Positions 42,448 to 51,527 of a stretch of 64,000 nt of DNA are shown piece after piece. The position numbers and the translations under genes are program-made. The notes under the pieces were generated by a model, which was not told where the DNA came from, made no database searches, and saw nothing but the letters and a program-made list of their open reading frames with translations. Numbering within the stretch: the first letter of the stretch is position 1; every line of letters starts with the position of its first letter. Origin of the DNA: CAVPWP01 sp050789285 (lineage in GTDB: Bacteria; Pseudomonadota; Alphaproteobacteria; Rhodobacterales; Rhodobacteraceae); NCBI RefSeq assembly GCF_050789285.1, contig NZ_JBOUVX010000001.1, positions 620,001 through 684,000 of the forward strand, in the 5' to 3' direction.

Positions 42448-43227
42448 ATGCTTCTGTGCATCGATTGCGGCAACACCAACACGGTCTTCTCGGTCTGGGA
42501 CGGGACGCGGTTCCTTGCGACCTTCCGCACCGCGACCGATCACCGGACCACCGCCGACCAGTATTACGTCTGGTTCTCGTCGCTGATGACCCATCACAAA
42601 CTCGACGTGCCGATCACCGAGGTGATCGTGTCTTCGACCGTGCCGCGCGTGGTCTTCAACTTGCGCGTTCTTGCCGACCGCTATTTCGGCACCCGGCCGC
42701 TGGTCGTGGGCAAGCCCGACTGCCTTCTGCCCGCGCCGCCGCGCGTGGACGAGGGCACCCAGGTCGGCCCCGACCGCCTGGTGAACGCGGCCGGCGCGCA
42801 TGACCGGCACGGCGGCGACCTGATCGTGGTCGATTTCGGCACCGCCACGACCTTTGACGTGGTCGCCCCCGACGGGGCCTATGTCGGCGGCGTGATCGCG
42901 CCCGGCGTGAACCTGAGCCTCGAGGCGCTGCACCTGGCCGCCGCCGCACTGCCGCATGTCGACGTCACCAAGCCGCAGCGCGTGATCGGCACGAACACGG
43001 TGGCCTGCATGCAGTCGGGGGTGTTCTGGGGCTATGTCGGCCTCGTGCGCGAGATTACCGAGCGTATCAAGCTGGAATGCGAGCGTCCGATGCGCGTCAT
43101 CGGCACCGGGGGCCTTGCATCGCTGTTCATGACGGGCGATGTGCTGTTCGACGGGGTCGAGGACGACCTGACGATGCACGGTCTGACCGTCATCCACAAA
43201 TACAACAAGGACCAGGGCAACATATGA
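42448..43227 (+). CDS. coaX: type III pantothenate kinase
   Basis: 259 residues. First step of CoA synthesis. ATP motif MLLCIDCGNTNTVFSVWDG, GPDRLVNAAGAH and DLIVVDFGTATTFDVVAPDG followed by GGVIAPGVNLSLEALH are the three CoaX motifs. GGGGAGGA precedes ATG 42448. Overlaps rnj by 4 bases (ATGA). Confidence 0.96.
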   Translation: MLLCIDCGNTNTVFSVWDGTRFLATFRTATDHRTTADQYYVWFSSLMTHHKLDVPITEVIVSSTVPRVVFNLRVLADRYFGTRPLVVGKPDCLLPAPPRVDEGTQVGPDRLVNAAGAHDRHGGDLIVVDFGTATTFDVVAPDGAYVGGVIAPGVNLSLEALHLAAAALPHVDVTKPQRVIGTNTVACMQSGVFWGYVGLVREITERIKLECERPMRVIGTGGLASLFMTGDVLFDGVEDDLTMHGLTVIHKYNKDQGNI

Positions 43228-44894
43228 GCGGTGCCGCACGGCTGATCTACCTTCCCCTCGGAGGCGCGGGGGAGATCGGGATGAACTGCTACGTCTACGG
43301 CTACGGCCCGAAGGATGCCGAACGGCTGATCGTCGTGGACCTTGGCGTGACCTTTCCCGACATGGACAGTTCGCCCGGCGTCGACCTGATCCTGCCCGAC
43401 ATCACCTGGCTCGAGGAACGGCGCGACCGGATTGAGGCGGTCTTCGTCACCCATGCGCACGAAGATCACGTGGGCGCCGTGGGGCACCTCTGGGCGCGTC
43501 TCAGGGCGCCGATCTACGCCCGCGTCTTCACCGCCACCATCGCGCGCGGCAAGCTGGCCGAATACGGGCTGTCGGAAAAGGAGGTCACGGTGGTGAACCC
43601 CTGGCCCGAACAGGTGACCGCCGGCCCGTTCCGGGTGGGCTTCGTGCCGGTCAGCCATTCGATCCCCGAAACCTCGTCGCTGGTGATCGACACGCCCGAG
43701 GGGCGGATCCTGCACACCGGCGACTTCAAGCTCGACCCCAACCCGATCGTGGGCGAACCCTGGAATCCCGACGTCTTCGCCGCCATCGGCAAGTCGGGCG
43801 TGAAGGCGCTGGTCTGCGATTCCACGAACGTCTTCTCGCCCGAGGCCGGGCGGTCCGAAAGCTCGATCGGGCTTGCGATCGAGGAATTGGTGCAGGCCCA
43901 CGACGGCATGGTGGTGGCCACCACCTTCGCCTCGAACATCGCGCGGGTCAGGACGCTTGCCGAGGCCGGCAAGCGCGCCGGACGCTCGGTTTGCCTGCTG
44001 GGCCGCGCCATGCGGCGGATGGTCGAGGCCGGTGTCGAAAGCGGCGTGCTAACCAGCTTTCCCACGACCGTCGCCCCCGAGGATGCCGCCAATATCCCTT
44101 CCGAGAACCTGATGCTGATCGTCACCGGCAGCCAGGGCGAGCGGCGGGCCGCCTCGGCGCAGCTGAGCCGGGGCAAGTACCTGGGCCTCGAGCTGAAGGA
44201 CGGCGACCTGTTCCTGTTCTCGTCGAAGACGATCCCGGGCAATGAACGCGACGTGATCCGCATCATGAACGCCTTCTCGGAACGCGGCGTCGACGTCGTC
44301 GACGATTCGGGCGGGCGCTACCACGTCTCGGGGCACGCCAACCGCCCCGACCTTCAGATGGTGCACAAGCTGGTGAAACCGCAGATGGTGATCCCGATGC
44401 ATGGCGAACACCGCCACCTGCGCGCCCATGTGAAGCTGGCCGAAGCCGCCGGCATCACCGGGGTGCTGGCGCCGAACGGGACTTTGGTCGAGCTTCAGGG
44501 CAATGCGCCGCACATCGCCGAATACGTCGAGACCGGGCGGACCTATTACGACGGCACGGCCTATATCGGCGCGCTGGACGGCATCGTCCGCGACCGGCTG
44601 CGCATGGCGATGAACGGGCTGGTCGTCGTCACGCTGATCATCGACGAAGACGGCGAGGTGCTGGGCGATCCCTGGTGCGACCTCAAGGGGCTGTCCGAAA
44701 CCGGGCGGTCGAACGCGCCGCTGGTCGACATCCTGGAAGAGGACCTGAGCCAGTTCCTGGGGCGCGCCGACGACCGCACGCTGGCTGACGACGACAAGCT
44801 TGAAGATGCCATCAAGCGGATCGTGCGGCAGACCTGCCAGAACGAGATCGGCAAAAAGCCCGAAGTCACCATCGTGGTGAGCCGCCTGGGGTGA
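43224..44894 (+). CDS. rnj: ribonuclease J
   Basis: 556 residues. Beta-lactamase-fold exo/endoribonuclease for mRNA decay and rRNA maturation, with zinc ligands His77, His79, Asp81 and His82 (THAHEDHVG), SHSIPETS, HTGDFK, the beta-CASP features DSTNVF and TGSQGE, and VSGHANRPDLQ plus IPMHGEHRHL. ATG 43224 overlaps the coaX stop. It runs into a Gph-type gene by GTGA. RNase J after coaX is common in alphaproteobacteria. Confidence 0.96.
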   Translation: MSGAARLIYLPLGGAGEIGMNCYVYGYGPKDAERLIVVDLGVTFPDMDSSPGVDLILPDITWLEERRDRIEAVFVTHAHEDHVGAVGHLWARLRAPIYARVFTATIARGKLAEYGLSEKEVTVVNPWPEQVTAGPFRVGFVPVSHSIPETSSLVIDTPEGRILHTGDFKLDPNPIVGEPWNPDVFAAIGKSGVKALVCDSTNVFSPEAGRSESSIGLAIEELVQAHDGMVVATTFASNIARVRTLAEAGKRAGRSVCLLGRAMRRMVEAGVESGVLTSFPTTVAPEDAANIPSENLMLIVTGSQGERRAASAQLSRGKYLGLELKDGDLFLFSSKTIPGNERDVIRIMNAFSERGVDVVDDSGGRYHVSGHANRPDLQMVHKLVKPQMVIPMHGEHRHLRAHVKLAEAAGITGVLAPNGTLVELQGNAPHIAEYVETGRTYYDGTAYIGALDGIVRDRLRMAMNGLVVVTLIIDEDGEVLGDPWCDLKGLSETGRSNAPLVDILEEDLSQFLGRADDRTLADDDKLEDAIKRIVRQTCQNEIGKKPEVTIVVSRLG

Positions 44895-45550
44895 ACGTGC
44901 CGCCCCCCATCGTCTTCGATCTTGACGGCACGCTGGTCGACAGCCTTCCCGGCATCGCGCTGGCCGCCAACACGCTTCTTGCGGGCGAGGGGCTGGCGCC
45001 CTTGCCGGAACGCCGGATTGGCGGCTTCGTCGGGCATGGTGAACGGGTGTTCCTTCAGCGCCTGATCGCGGCGGCGGGACTTCCGGAGGACGCCTTCGAC
45101 CGGCTGCTGCCCCGCTTCATGTCGATCTACGTCGAGGCGTCGCGCGAGACGCGGCTTTTCCCCCATGTGGCCGAGGTTCTGGACGCCTTCGCCGCGCGCG
45201 GCGTCGGGCTTGGACTTTGCAGCAACAAGCCCTCGGGCCCGCTTGAGGCCGTGCTGGATGCGGCCGGGCTTCGCGGGGTCTTCGCCATCGTGGTGGCCGG
45301 CGACAGCCTGCCGCAGCGCAAGCCCGATCCCGCGCCGCTTCTGCACGCGCTGGCGCGCCTTCCCGGCCAGGGCGGGCTTTACGTGGGCGACAGTCCGGTC
45401 GATGCCGAGACGGCGCAGCGCGCTGGCGTGCCCTTCGCGCTGTTCACCGAAGGCATCCGCGAGGTTCCGGTGGACGAAATCCCGCACGACCGCGCTTTCG
45501 CGGACATGCGCAATCTTCCGGCGATCTATGTGGCGCTGACCGCTGGGTGA
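44891..45550 (+). CDS. gph: phosphoglycolate phosphatase-like HAD hydrolase (second copy)
   Basis: 219 residues. HAD motifs: FDLDGTLVDSLPGI, LGLCSNKPSGPL, the lysine in PQRKPDPAPLL and LYVGDSPVDAETA. GTG start at 44891 overlapping the rnj stop (GTGA). It resembles the protein at 9958-10623 in length and motifs; which is the true phosphoglycolate phosphatase cannot be told. Its end faces the rhlE end across a hairpin. Confidence 0.88.
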   Translation: MNVPPPIVFDLDGTLVDSLPGIALAANTLLAGEGLAPLPERRIGGFVGHGERVFLQRLIAAAGLPEDAFDRLLPRFMSIYVEASRETRLFPHVAEVLDAFAARGVGLGLCSNKPSGPLEAVLDAAGLRGVFAIVVAGDSLPQRKPDPAPLLHALARLPGQGGLYVGDSPVDAETAQRAGVPFALFTEGIREVPVDEIPHDRAFADMRNLPAIYVALTAG

Positions 45551-45557
45551 AACGGCA

Positions 45558-45575
45558 GGCGGGCCTCAGCCCGCC
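45558..45575. terminator. bidirectional hairpin between convergent gph and rhlE
   Basis: GGCGGGC-CTCA-GCCCGCC is a perfect 7-base stem with a 4-base loop, 8 bases after the gph stop and covering the last codons of rhlE. There is no T-run on either side, so terminator activity is likely but not certain. Confidence 0.55.
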
Positions 45576-47113
45576 ATGCGCTCTTCAAAGCTTTTCTCGA
45601 TGAAGGTCGGCAGGTGATCGCCAAGCCCGACGACGGCGGGGCCCGAGTCGTCGCGACGACGGCGGTCACGGCGGTCGCGGCCTTCCTGACCACGACCTTC
45701 CTGCACCCGCGCTTCCGAGGGCCGCCTTTCCGCGGAAGCGGTTTCGGCGGCGCGAGGTTCGGTGGTGCGGGGTTCGGCTGCGGGGGTTTCGGCGGCACGA
45801 GGTTCGGTGGAACGCTCGGCATCGTCCGGACGGCGCGCGCCGCGCGCCTCGTCCTTCCGGTCGGGACGTTCGGAACGGTCGCGGCGCGGCCGGTCCTTGC
45901 GGCGCTCGCGGCGGTCGCCTTCGTCCTCGGACGGGGCCGGGGCTGCCTCGGGCGCGGGGCGGCTGCCCAGCGGGTTCTCGCCGCGCGGAATTTCGCGCGC
46001 GATGAGCTTTTCGATGAAGCCCAGGTTCTTCTCGTCGGCTGGGGCGCAGATCATCATCGCCTTGCCTTCGCGGCCCGCGCGGCCGGTGCGGCCGATGCGG
46101 TGGACGTAATCCTCGGAATGCGAGGGCACGTCGAAGTTGAAGACATGGCTGACTGCCGGAATATCAAGCCCGCGCGCGGCCACGTCCGAGGCGACGAGGA
46201 AGCGCAGCGACCCGTCTCGGAACCCGTCGAGCGTGCGCATGCGCTGCGACTGCTCGAGGTCGCCATGGATCGGCGCGGCGTCATAGCCGTATTTCTTCAG
46301 CGACTTCGCGACGATGTCGACGTCCGTCTTGCGGTTGCAGAAGATGATCGCGTTCTTGCAGCGCGCGCCTTCCGCGTCGATCAGCGCGCGAAGAAGCGCG
46401 CGTTTCTCGGCGGCCGCGTTCTCGCGCCGCGAGGGGCGGAACATCACCACCGACTGTTCGATCGTCTCGGACGCGGTGGCCTGGCGGGCCACTTCGACCT
46501 TCACGGGGTTCGACAGGAAGGTGTTGGTGATCCGCTCGATCTCGGGCGCCATGGTGGCGCTGAAGAACAGCGTCTGGCGGGTGAAGGGCGTCAGCGAGAA
46601 GATGCGTTCGATGTCCGGGATGAAACCCATGTCGAGCATCCGGTCGGCTTCGTCCACCACCATGATCTCGATCCCGGTGAGAAGAAGCTTGCCGCGCTCG
46701 AAATGGTCGAGAAGGCGGCCGGGCGTCGCGATCAGCACGTCGACGCCCCGATCGATCAGCACGTCCTGTTCCTTGAACGAAACCCCGCCGATCAGAAGCG
46801 CCTTCGTCAGCTTCACGTGCTTCGAATAGGTGTCGAAGTTCTCGGCCACCTGCGCGGCAAGCTCCCGCGTGGGGGCAAGGACAAGACTGCGCGGCATCCG
46901 CGCGCGCGCCCGGCCCCGGGCCAGCCGGGTGATCATCGGCAGCGTGAAGCTGGCGGTCTTGCCGGTGCCGGTCTGGGCGATCCCAAGCACGTCGCGGCCT
47001 TCGAGGGCGGCGGGGATGGCCTGTTCCTGGATCGGGGTGGGGGTCTGGTAACCGGCCTCTTCGACGGCCTTCAATACCTTGGGCGACAGATTCAGATCTG
47101 CAAAAGTGGTCAT
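45566..47113 (-). CDS. rhlE: DEAD-box ATP-dependent RNA helicase (RhlE-type)
   Basis: 515 residues. Core: Q-motif YQTPTPIQEQAIPA, motif I AQTGTGKTASF, motif II VVDEADRMLDMGF, motif III FFSATM, and motif VI HRIGRTGRAGREG. The C-terminal tail after about residue 395 is basic and then made of degenerate EPRAAETPAAEPRTTEPR-like repeats ending in RDRRDRRRRDD. Such tails bind RNA. ATG 47113 has only a weak ribosome site and follows a leader of about 100 bases. Confidence 0.92.
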   Translation of the reverse strand: MTTFADLNLSPKVLKAVEEAGYQTPTPIQEQAIPAALEGRDVLGIAQTGTGKTASFTLPMITRLARGRARARMPRSLVLAPTRELAAQVAENFDTYSKHVKLTKALLIGGVSFKEQDVLIDRGVDVLIATPGRLLDHFERGKLLLTGIEIMVVDEADRMLDMGFIPDIERIFSLTPFTRQTLFFSATMAPEIERITNTFLSNPVKVEVARQATASETIEQSVVMFRPSRRENAAAEKRALLRALIDAEGARCKNAIIFCNRKTDVDIVAKSLKKYGYDAAPIHGDLEQSQRMRTLDGFRDGSLRFLVASDVAARGLDIPAVSHVFNFDVPSHSEDYVHRIGRTGRAGREGKAMMICAPADEKNLGFIEKLIAREIPRGENPLGSRPAPEAAPAPSEDEGDRRERRKDRPRRDRSERPDRKDEARGARRPDDAERSTEPRAAETPAAEPRTTEPRAAETASAERRPSEARVQEGRGQEGRDRRDRRRRDDSGPAVVGLGDHLPTFIEKSFEERMAG

Positions 47114-47525
47114 GTGTGTCCGTTCTTGGGTACGGACCGCTTTCATGGCCCGTGCGTCTGTAGTGGGGGCGGGAACCCGGGTGGTCCCAACTTATCCACA
47201 AGCTGCCCCCGAGGATGCACGGGACATAGTGCAAAAGTCCCCGGGGGTCAATGCGATGGCAGCGCATGGCTGGCCTGCGCGCGGCGCGGCCCCCGTGCGG
47301 CGCGGCGCGATGTGTCAACCGTCAGCGACAGAAGAACCGAAGCCTTCTGCGGCTGGCGCGGGTCGTGCCGGGCCCGGCGCCGCGCCGGCCGTCACCCGCG
47401 CCCCGGGGCGAACCTTGCCGTGCAAGCCGTTGCCGCGGCGTCAGGAATTCGCGCACAAGGTTTTCCACAGGGCGAATTGTCACGTTGACATGACACGCGC
47501 CGAACGGACACCGCGTGACGCGCGG
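47114..47525. other. 412-base intergenic region between rhlE and prfC
   Basis: It holds the rhlE promoter and leader, a consensus DnaA-box-like TTATCCACA (47192-47200), the one-mismatch copy TTTTCCACA (47461-47469), a 13-base palindrome TGTCACGTTGACA (47478-47490), and CCGCG-TGACG-CGCGG (47511-47525) directly after the prfC stop, a possible prfC terminator stem without T-run. I see no convincing small gene. Confidence 0.6.
47223..47251 (-). promoter_or_regulatory. promoter of rhlE
   Basis: On the reverse strand TTGACC (47251-47246), 17 bases, TATGTC (47228-47223). It would give a leader of about 100 bases. Good -35, fair -10. Confidence 0.6.
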
Positions 47526-49133
47526 TCAGGCCATCATTTCCTTGGTGGCCGAAAGCCTTAGCTCCGGGAAGTCGCGCTGGATCCGGTCGATGTCCCACTG
47601 AAGCCGCGTCAGGTACACCACGTCGCCGTCGTTGTCGTGCGCGATGTGGCCCTTGTTGATGTTCACGAAGCGCTCCATGTCCGCCTTCGGACCCGTCACC
47701 CAGCGGGCCGAGGTGAACTGCGACGGCTCGAAGCGCACCGGCAGGCCGTATTCCAGCTCGATCCGGCTGGCGAGCACGTCGAACTGAAGCGCACCCACGA
47801 CGCCCACGATGAAGCCCGACCCGATCATCGGCTTGAAGATCTTGGCCGCGCCTTCCTCGGCGAACTGCATCAGCGCCTTGTCGAGGTGCTTGGCCTTCAT
47901 CGGATCGCCCGCGCGGACGTTCTGAAGAAGCTCGGGCGCGAAGCTGGGAATGCCGGTCACGCGGATCGCCTCGCCCTCGGTCAGGGTGTCGCCGATGCGC
48001 AGTTGCCCATGGTTCGGGATGCCGATGATGTCGCCGGCCCAGGCCTCTTCCGCAAGCTCGCGGTCGGCGGCCAGGAACAGGACGGGGTTGGTGATCGCCA
48101 TCGGCTTTTTCGTGCGCACATGCGTCAGCTTCATGCCGCGCTCGAAGTGCCCCGAGGCAAGGCGCACGAAGGCCACCCGGTCGCGGTGCTTGGGGTCCAT
48201 GTTGGCCTGCACCTTGAAGACGAAGCCCGCCACCGTCTTTTCGTCGGGGCCGACCTGCCGGGGCTCGGCCGACTGGGGCTGCGGCTCGGGGCCATAGGCG
48301 CCGATGCCGTCCATCAGTTCCTTCACACCGAACGAGTTGATGGCCGAGCCGAACCAGATCGGCGTCATCGTGCCGTCGAGGAAAGCCTGCCGGTCGAAGG
48401 CCGGCAGAAGACCGCGCGCCATTTCCAGTTCCTCGCGCAGCTTCGCAAGCAGCGGGCCGGGGACGTGCTGGGCCAGCTTCGGATCGTCGAGCCCCGCGAT
48501 GCGGATCGATTCCGCCACCCGGTTGCGGTCGGCGCGGTCCATCAGTTCGAGCCGGTCGTTGAGGATGTCGTAGCAGCCGATGAACTCGCGCCCGACGCCG
48601 ATGGGCCAACTGGCCGGCGTCACGTCGATGGCCAGGTTTTCCTGGATCTCGTCGATGATCTCGAAGGTGTCGCGGCTTTCGCGGTCCATCTTGTTGCAGA
48701 AGGTCAGGATCGGGAGGTCGCGCAGGCGGCAGACCTCGAACAGCTTGCGCGTCTGGGATTCGACGCCCTTCGCGCCGTCGATCACCATGATCGCGGCGTC
48801 GACCGCCGTCAGCGTGCGGTAGGTGTCTTCGGAGAAGTCCGAGTGTCCGGGCGTGTCGACCAGATTGAAGCGCCAGGTCCCATAGTCGAAGGACATGGCC
48901 GAGGCCGAGACCGAGATGCCGCGGTCCTTTTCCATCTGCATGAAGTCCGAGCGCGTGCGCCGCGCCTCGCCCTTGGCGCGGACCTGTCCGGCCATCTGGA
49001 TCGCGCCGCCGTAAAGCAGGAACTTCTCGGTCAGCGTCGTCTTGCCCGCATCGGGGTGCGAGATGATGGCGAAGGTGCGCCGCCGGGCGATCTCGGGCGG
49101 AAGCGGTGCAGAGTTGTGGGCGCGGTCAAGCAT
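47526..49133 (-). CDS. prfC: peptide chain release factor 3
   Basis: 535 residues. RF3 is a translational GTPase that releases RF1/RF2 from ribosomes. G1 SHPDAGKTTLTEKFLLYGG, G2 region DRGISVSASAMSF, G3 VDTPGHSDFSED, G4 FCNKMDRE. The start ATG 49133 gives the usual N-terminus; the frame is open further up to 49472. A GCGGCC-N8-GGCCGC inverted repeat lies in the leader at 49155-49174. No neighbours in operon. Confidence 0.96.
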   Translation of the reverse strand: MLDRAHNSAPLPPEIARRRTFAIISHPDAGKTTLTEKFLLYGGAIQMAGQVRAKGEARRTRSDFMQMEKDRGISVSASAMSFDYGTWRFNLVDTPGHSDFSEDTYRTLTAVDAAIMVIDGAKGVESQTRKLFEVCRLRDLPILTFCNKMDRESRDTFEIIDEIQENLAIDVTPASWPIGVGREFIGCYDILNDRLELMDRADRNRVAESIRIAGLDDPKLAQHVPGPLLAKLREELEMARGLLPAFDRQAFLDGTMTPIWFGSAINSFGVKELMDGIGAYGPEPQPQSAEPRQVGPDEKTVAGFVFKVQANMDPKHRDRVAFVRLASGHFERGMKLTHVRTKKPMAITNPVLFLAADRELAEEAWAGDIIGIPNHGQLRIGDTLTEGEAIRVTGIPSFAPELLQNVRAGDPMKAKHLDKALMQFAEEGAAKIFKPMIGSGFIVGVVGALQFDVLASRIELEYGLPVRFEPSQFTSARWVTGPKADMERFVNINKGHIAHDNDGDVVYLTRLQWDIDRIQRDFPELRLSATKEMMA

Positions 49134-49244
49134 GGGCGCGATATAACGATGCGGGCGGCCAAGGGAAAGGCCGCGTAGTCTTGGATTGATCCGGGGCTGC
49201 GACTCGGGCAGGATGAGAACATAATAGGAACATTGGAGGACGCC

Positions 49245-49616
49245 ATGACGCTGGAAGACATTGCACGCCAACTCGTTTCCAACTGCCGGGAGGGGCGCGA
49301 GCAGGACGGGCTGTCCGAACTGTACGATCCGGGCTGCGAATCCGTCGAGGCCAGCGACCCGCCCGGGGGCAGCCGCATCTCGAAAGGGGTCGAGGCGATC
49401 AAGGGCAAGCATGACTGGTGGGCCGCCAACTTCGAGTTGCACGGCGCCGAGGTCGACGGGCCCTATCTGCATGCGCCCGACCGGTTCGCGGTGATCTTCT
49501 CGATGGACGTAACCGACAGGTCTTCGGGACAGCGCTGGAAGGGTCGCGAGGTCGCTCTTTATACCGTGGCCGAGGGCAAGATCGTCAGGGAAGAGTTCTT
49601 CCAGGCCCCCATGTAG
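49245..49616 (+). CDS. SnoaL-like (NTF2-fold) protein
   Basis: 123 residues. NTF2-like cone fold: MTLEDIARQLVSNCREGREQ, YDPGCESVEASDPPGGSR, GVEAIKGKHDWWAANFELHG and the terminal strands FSMDVTDRSSGQRWKGREVA and KIVREEFF. Members are small-molecule enzymes or binding proteins; specificity unknown. GGAGGA precedes ATG 49245. A CATAAT at 49220-49225 may be its -10 box, but no good -35 is seen. Confidence 0.82.
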   Translation: MTLEDIARQLVSNCREGREQDGLSELYDPGCESVEASDPPGGSRISKGVEAIKGKHDWWAANFELHGAEVDGPYLHAPDRFAVIFSMDVTDRSSGQRWKGREVALYTVAEGKIVREEFFQAPM

Positions 49617-49688
49617 CGCGCCGCCTGCTGGCCATCCCCGGCGTTTCAGTCTAGGTCCCCCGGCGACGCAATGCGAAGGGAGGGCATC

Positions 49689-50468
49689 ATGGACCTTGGG
49701 ATCAACGGAAGGACGGCGATCGTCTGTGCCTCGTCGAAGGGCCTAGGCCGGGGCTGCGCCGAGGCGCTGGCGGCCGAGGGCGTGACCCTTGTGCTGAACG
49801 CCCGCGGGGCCGAGGCGCTCGAGGCCACCGCCGCCGAGATCCGGGCGACCTACGGGGTCACGGTCACGACCGTCGCCGGTGACGTGACGACGCAGGAGGT
49901 GCGCGATCGGCTGGTCGCCGCGGCGCCCCAGGCCGACATCCTTGTCACCAATGCCGGCGGCCCGCCGCCGGGGCTGTGGAGCGACTGGGACCGCGACGAC
50001 TTCATCAAGGCGCTCGACGCCAACATGCTTACGCCGATTGCGCTGATGCAGGCGGTGTTGCCAGGGATGATGGCGCGCGGCTGGGGCCGGATCGTCAACA
50101 TCACCTCGCAGTCGGTGAAGGCGCCGATCCCGGCGCTGGGGCTGTCGAATTCGGCCCGCGCGGGTCTGACCGGCTTCGTCGCCGGCACCGCGCGGCAGGT
50201 GGCCGAGAAGGGCGTTACGATCAACAACCTTCTGCCGGGCATCCACGCCACCGATCGGGCCGTAGCGCTGGATAGCGGGGTGGCCAAGGCGCAAGGGATC
50301 GACCTTGGCGAGGCCAAGGCCCGGCGCGAGGCGACGATTCCCGTGCGCCGCTATGGCACCGCCGCGGAATTCGGCGCGACCTGCGCCTATCTCTGCTCGC
50401 GCCAGGCCGCCTTCATCGTCGGCCAGAACATCCTGCACGACGGCGGCGCGACCAACGCGACGCTCTGA
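49689..50468 (+). CDS. SDR-family protein lacking the canonical catalytic Tyr and Lys
   Basis: 259 residues. Rossmann domain, with CASSKGLGRGCAEALAAEG in place of TGxxxGxG and the NAG motif VTNAGGPPPG. Ser140 (NITSQS) is kept, but the expected Tyr and Lys (YxxxK) are Ser153 and Arg157 in LGLSNSARAGL. This resembles the CDD 'BKR-like SDR-like' subgroup that departs from the SDR tetrad. Activity as an oxidoreductase is therefore doubtful. AGGGAGGG precedes ATG 49689. Confidence 0.83.
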   Translation: MDLGINGRTAIVCASSKGLGRGCAEALAAEGVTLVLNARGAEALEATAAEIRATYGVTVTTVAGDVTTQEVRDRLVAAAPQADILVTNAGGPPPGLWSDWDRDDFIKALDANMLTPIALMQAVLPGMMARGWGRIVNITSQSVKAPIPALGLSNSARAGLTGFVAGTARQVAEKGVTINNLLPGIHATDRAVALDSGVAKAQGIDLGEAKARREATIPVRRYGTAAEFGATCAYLCSRQAAFIVGQNILHDGGATNATL

Positions 50469-50477
50469 GGGCGGCGA

Positions 50478-51317
50478 TCAGTCGGTTCCGGGTGTCGCGA
50501 TCAGCAGATCGGTCGGCGGATCGCGCACCAGCTCAAGCGCGAAGCTTCCCAGCATCCGGTGGGCGATGCCAAGCCGCGCGTGGGCGCCAAGCGCCAAGAG
50601 ATCGGGTCTGAGTGCCGCGAGCTCGGACCCAAGCACGGTAGACAGCGCGCCGGCGCGGATCTCGGGCTTGGTCAGCGTGGGCGGCAGGGCGGTCAGGTCC
50701 ATCCATCTGGCGCTGGCGTCCTCGGCGTCGCGGACAAATCCCGCGGCAGCCTCGGAGCGGGGATCATTCGGACTGTAGCTGACAAGCGGGATCTGGACGG
50801 CGTGAACGCCGCGGATCGTCGCGCCGGGCGCAAGGCGGTGCGCGACCCGGATCGCCGCCGCGGACGCGGGCGAAAAGTCGACCGCGGCCAGAATGCGCGC
50901 ATAGTCGCCCTCGGGATGGTTGCGCACCAGCAGGACCGGCGCCGCCGCCAGCCGCACCGTGCGTTCCAGCGTGGTTTCCCTCAGCGTGTCCATGAACGGA
51001 CGGCGACGGTGCAGGCCAAGGGCGATCAGGTCCGCCTGCAACACCCTGGCGGTCTCGGGGATCAGGTGGCTTGGGTCGCCCTGCAGGACCTTGGCCTCGT
51101 AGCCGATGCGCCCGCCGTCCGACAGGCTGTCGCAGAAGGCGGTGAGGTGGCCCCGGGTTTCGGGCATCATCACCTTCGCCAGGCGTTCGGGCATGGCATC
51201 GTCAAGCACCGTCAGGACGGTCAGCGCCGCCCCGTGGGCCGCGGCCAGCTGGAAGGCGCGCTCGACCGCGCGGTCGGCGCGCGGCGACAGGTCGGTGGCG
51301 GCAAGGATATGGGTCAT
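50478..51317 (-). CDS. two-domain universal stress protein (UspA family)
   Basis: 279 residues. Tandem Usp domains: residues 1-140 (MTHILAATDLSPRADRAVER through LLVRNHPEG) and 141-279 (ARILAAVDFSPASAAAIRVA through LLIATPGTD). The second keeps LLALGAHARLGIAHRMLGS; the canonical G-2x-G-9x-G(S/T) nucleotide motif is incomplete in both, so ATP binding is uncertain. A second ATG (51329) is possible. Convergent with the SDR gene; diverges from the ABC gene. Confidence 0.88.
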   Translation of the reverse strand: MTHILAATDLSPRADRAVERAFQLAAAHGAALTVLTVLDDAMPERLAKVMMPETRGHLTAFCDSLSDGGRIGYEAKVLQGDPSHLIPETARVLQADLIALGLHRRRPFMDTLRETTLERTVRLAAAPVLLVRNHPEGDYARILAAVDFSPASAAAIRVAHRLAPGATIRGVHAVQIPLVSYSPNDPRSEAAAGFVRDAEDASARWMDLTALPPTLTKPEIRAGALSTVLGSELAALRPDLLALGAHARLGIAHRMLGSFALELVRDPPTDLLIATPGTD

Positions 51318-51527
51318 GGCCGGTCTCATCGGTCTGGACCCGGGCCATCGCCCGGGGACGTTCGCGCCGGGCCAGCATGGCACAGTCGGCCGGTCGGGCG
51401 CCAGTTCCGAACCTGCCCGGGCGCCGATCCGGGGCGCCGATCCGGGGCGCGGGGTTGCGGCGGACCCGTGGCGTTGCTATTGCGCAGGAATAACCGAGCC
51501 ATTCGGTCGGATTTGGGGCAGGGCCGG

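Noticed and set aside
47252..47525. Small gene or oriC in the rhlE-prfC gap
   Set aside because: No open frame with a ribosome site, no AT-rich region and only one exact DnaA box.
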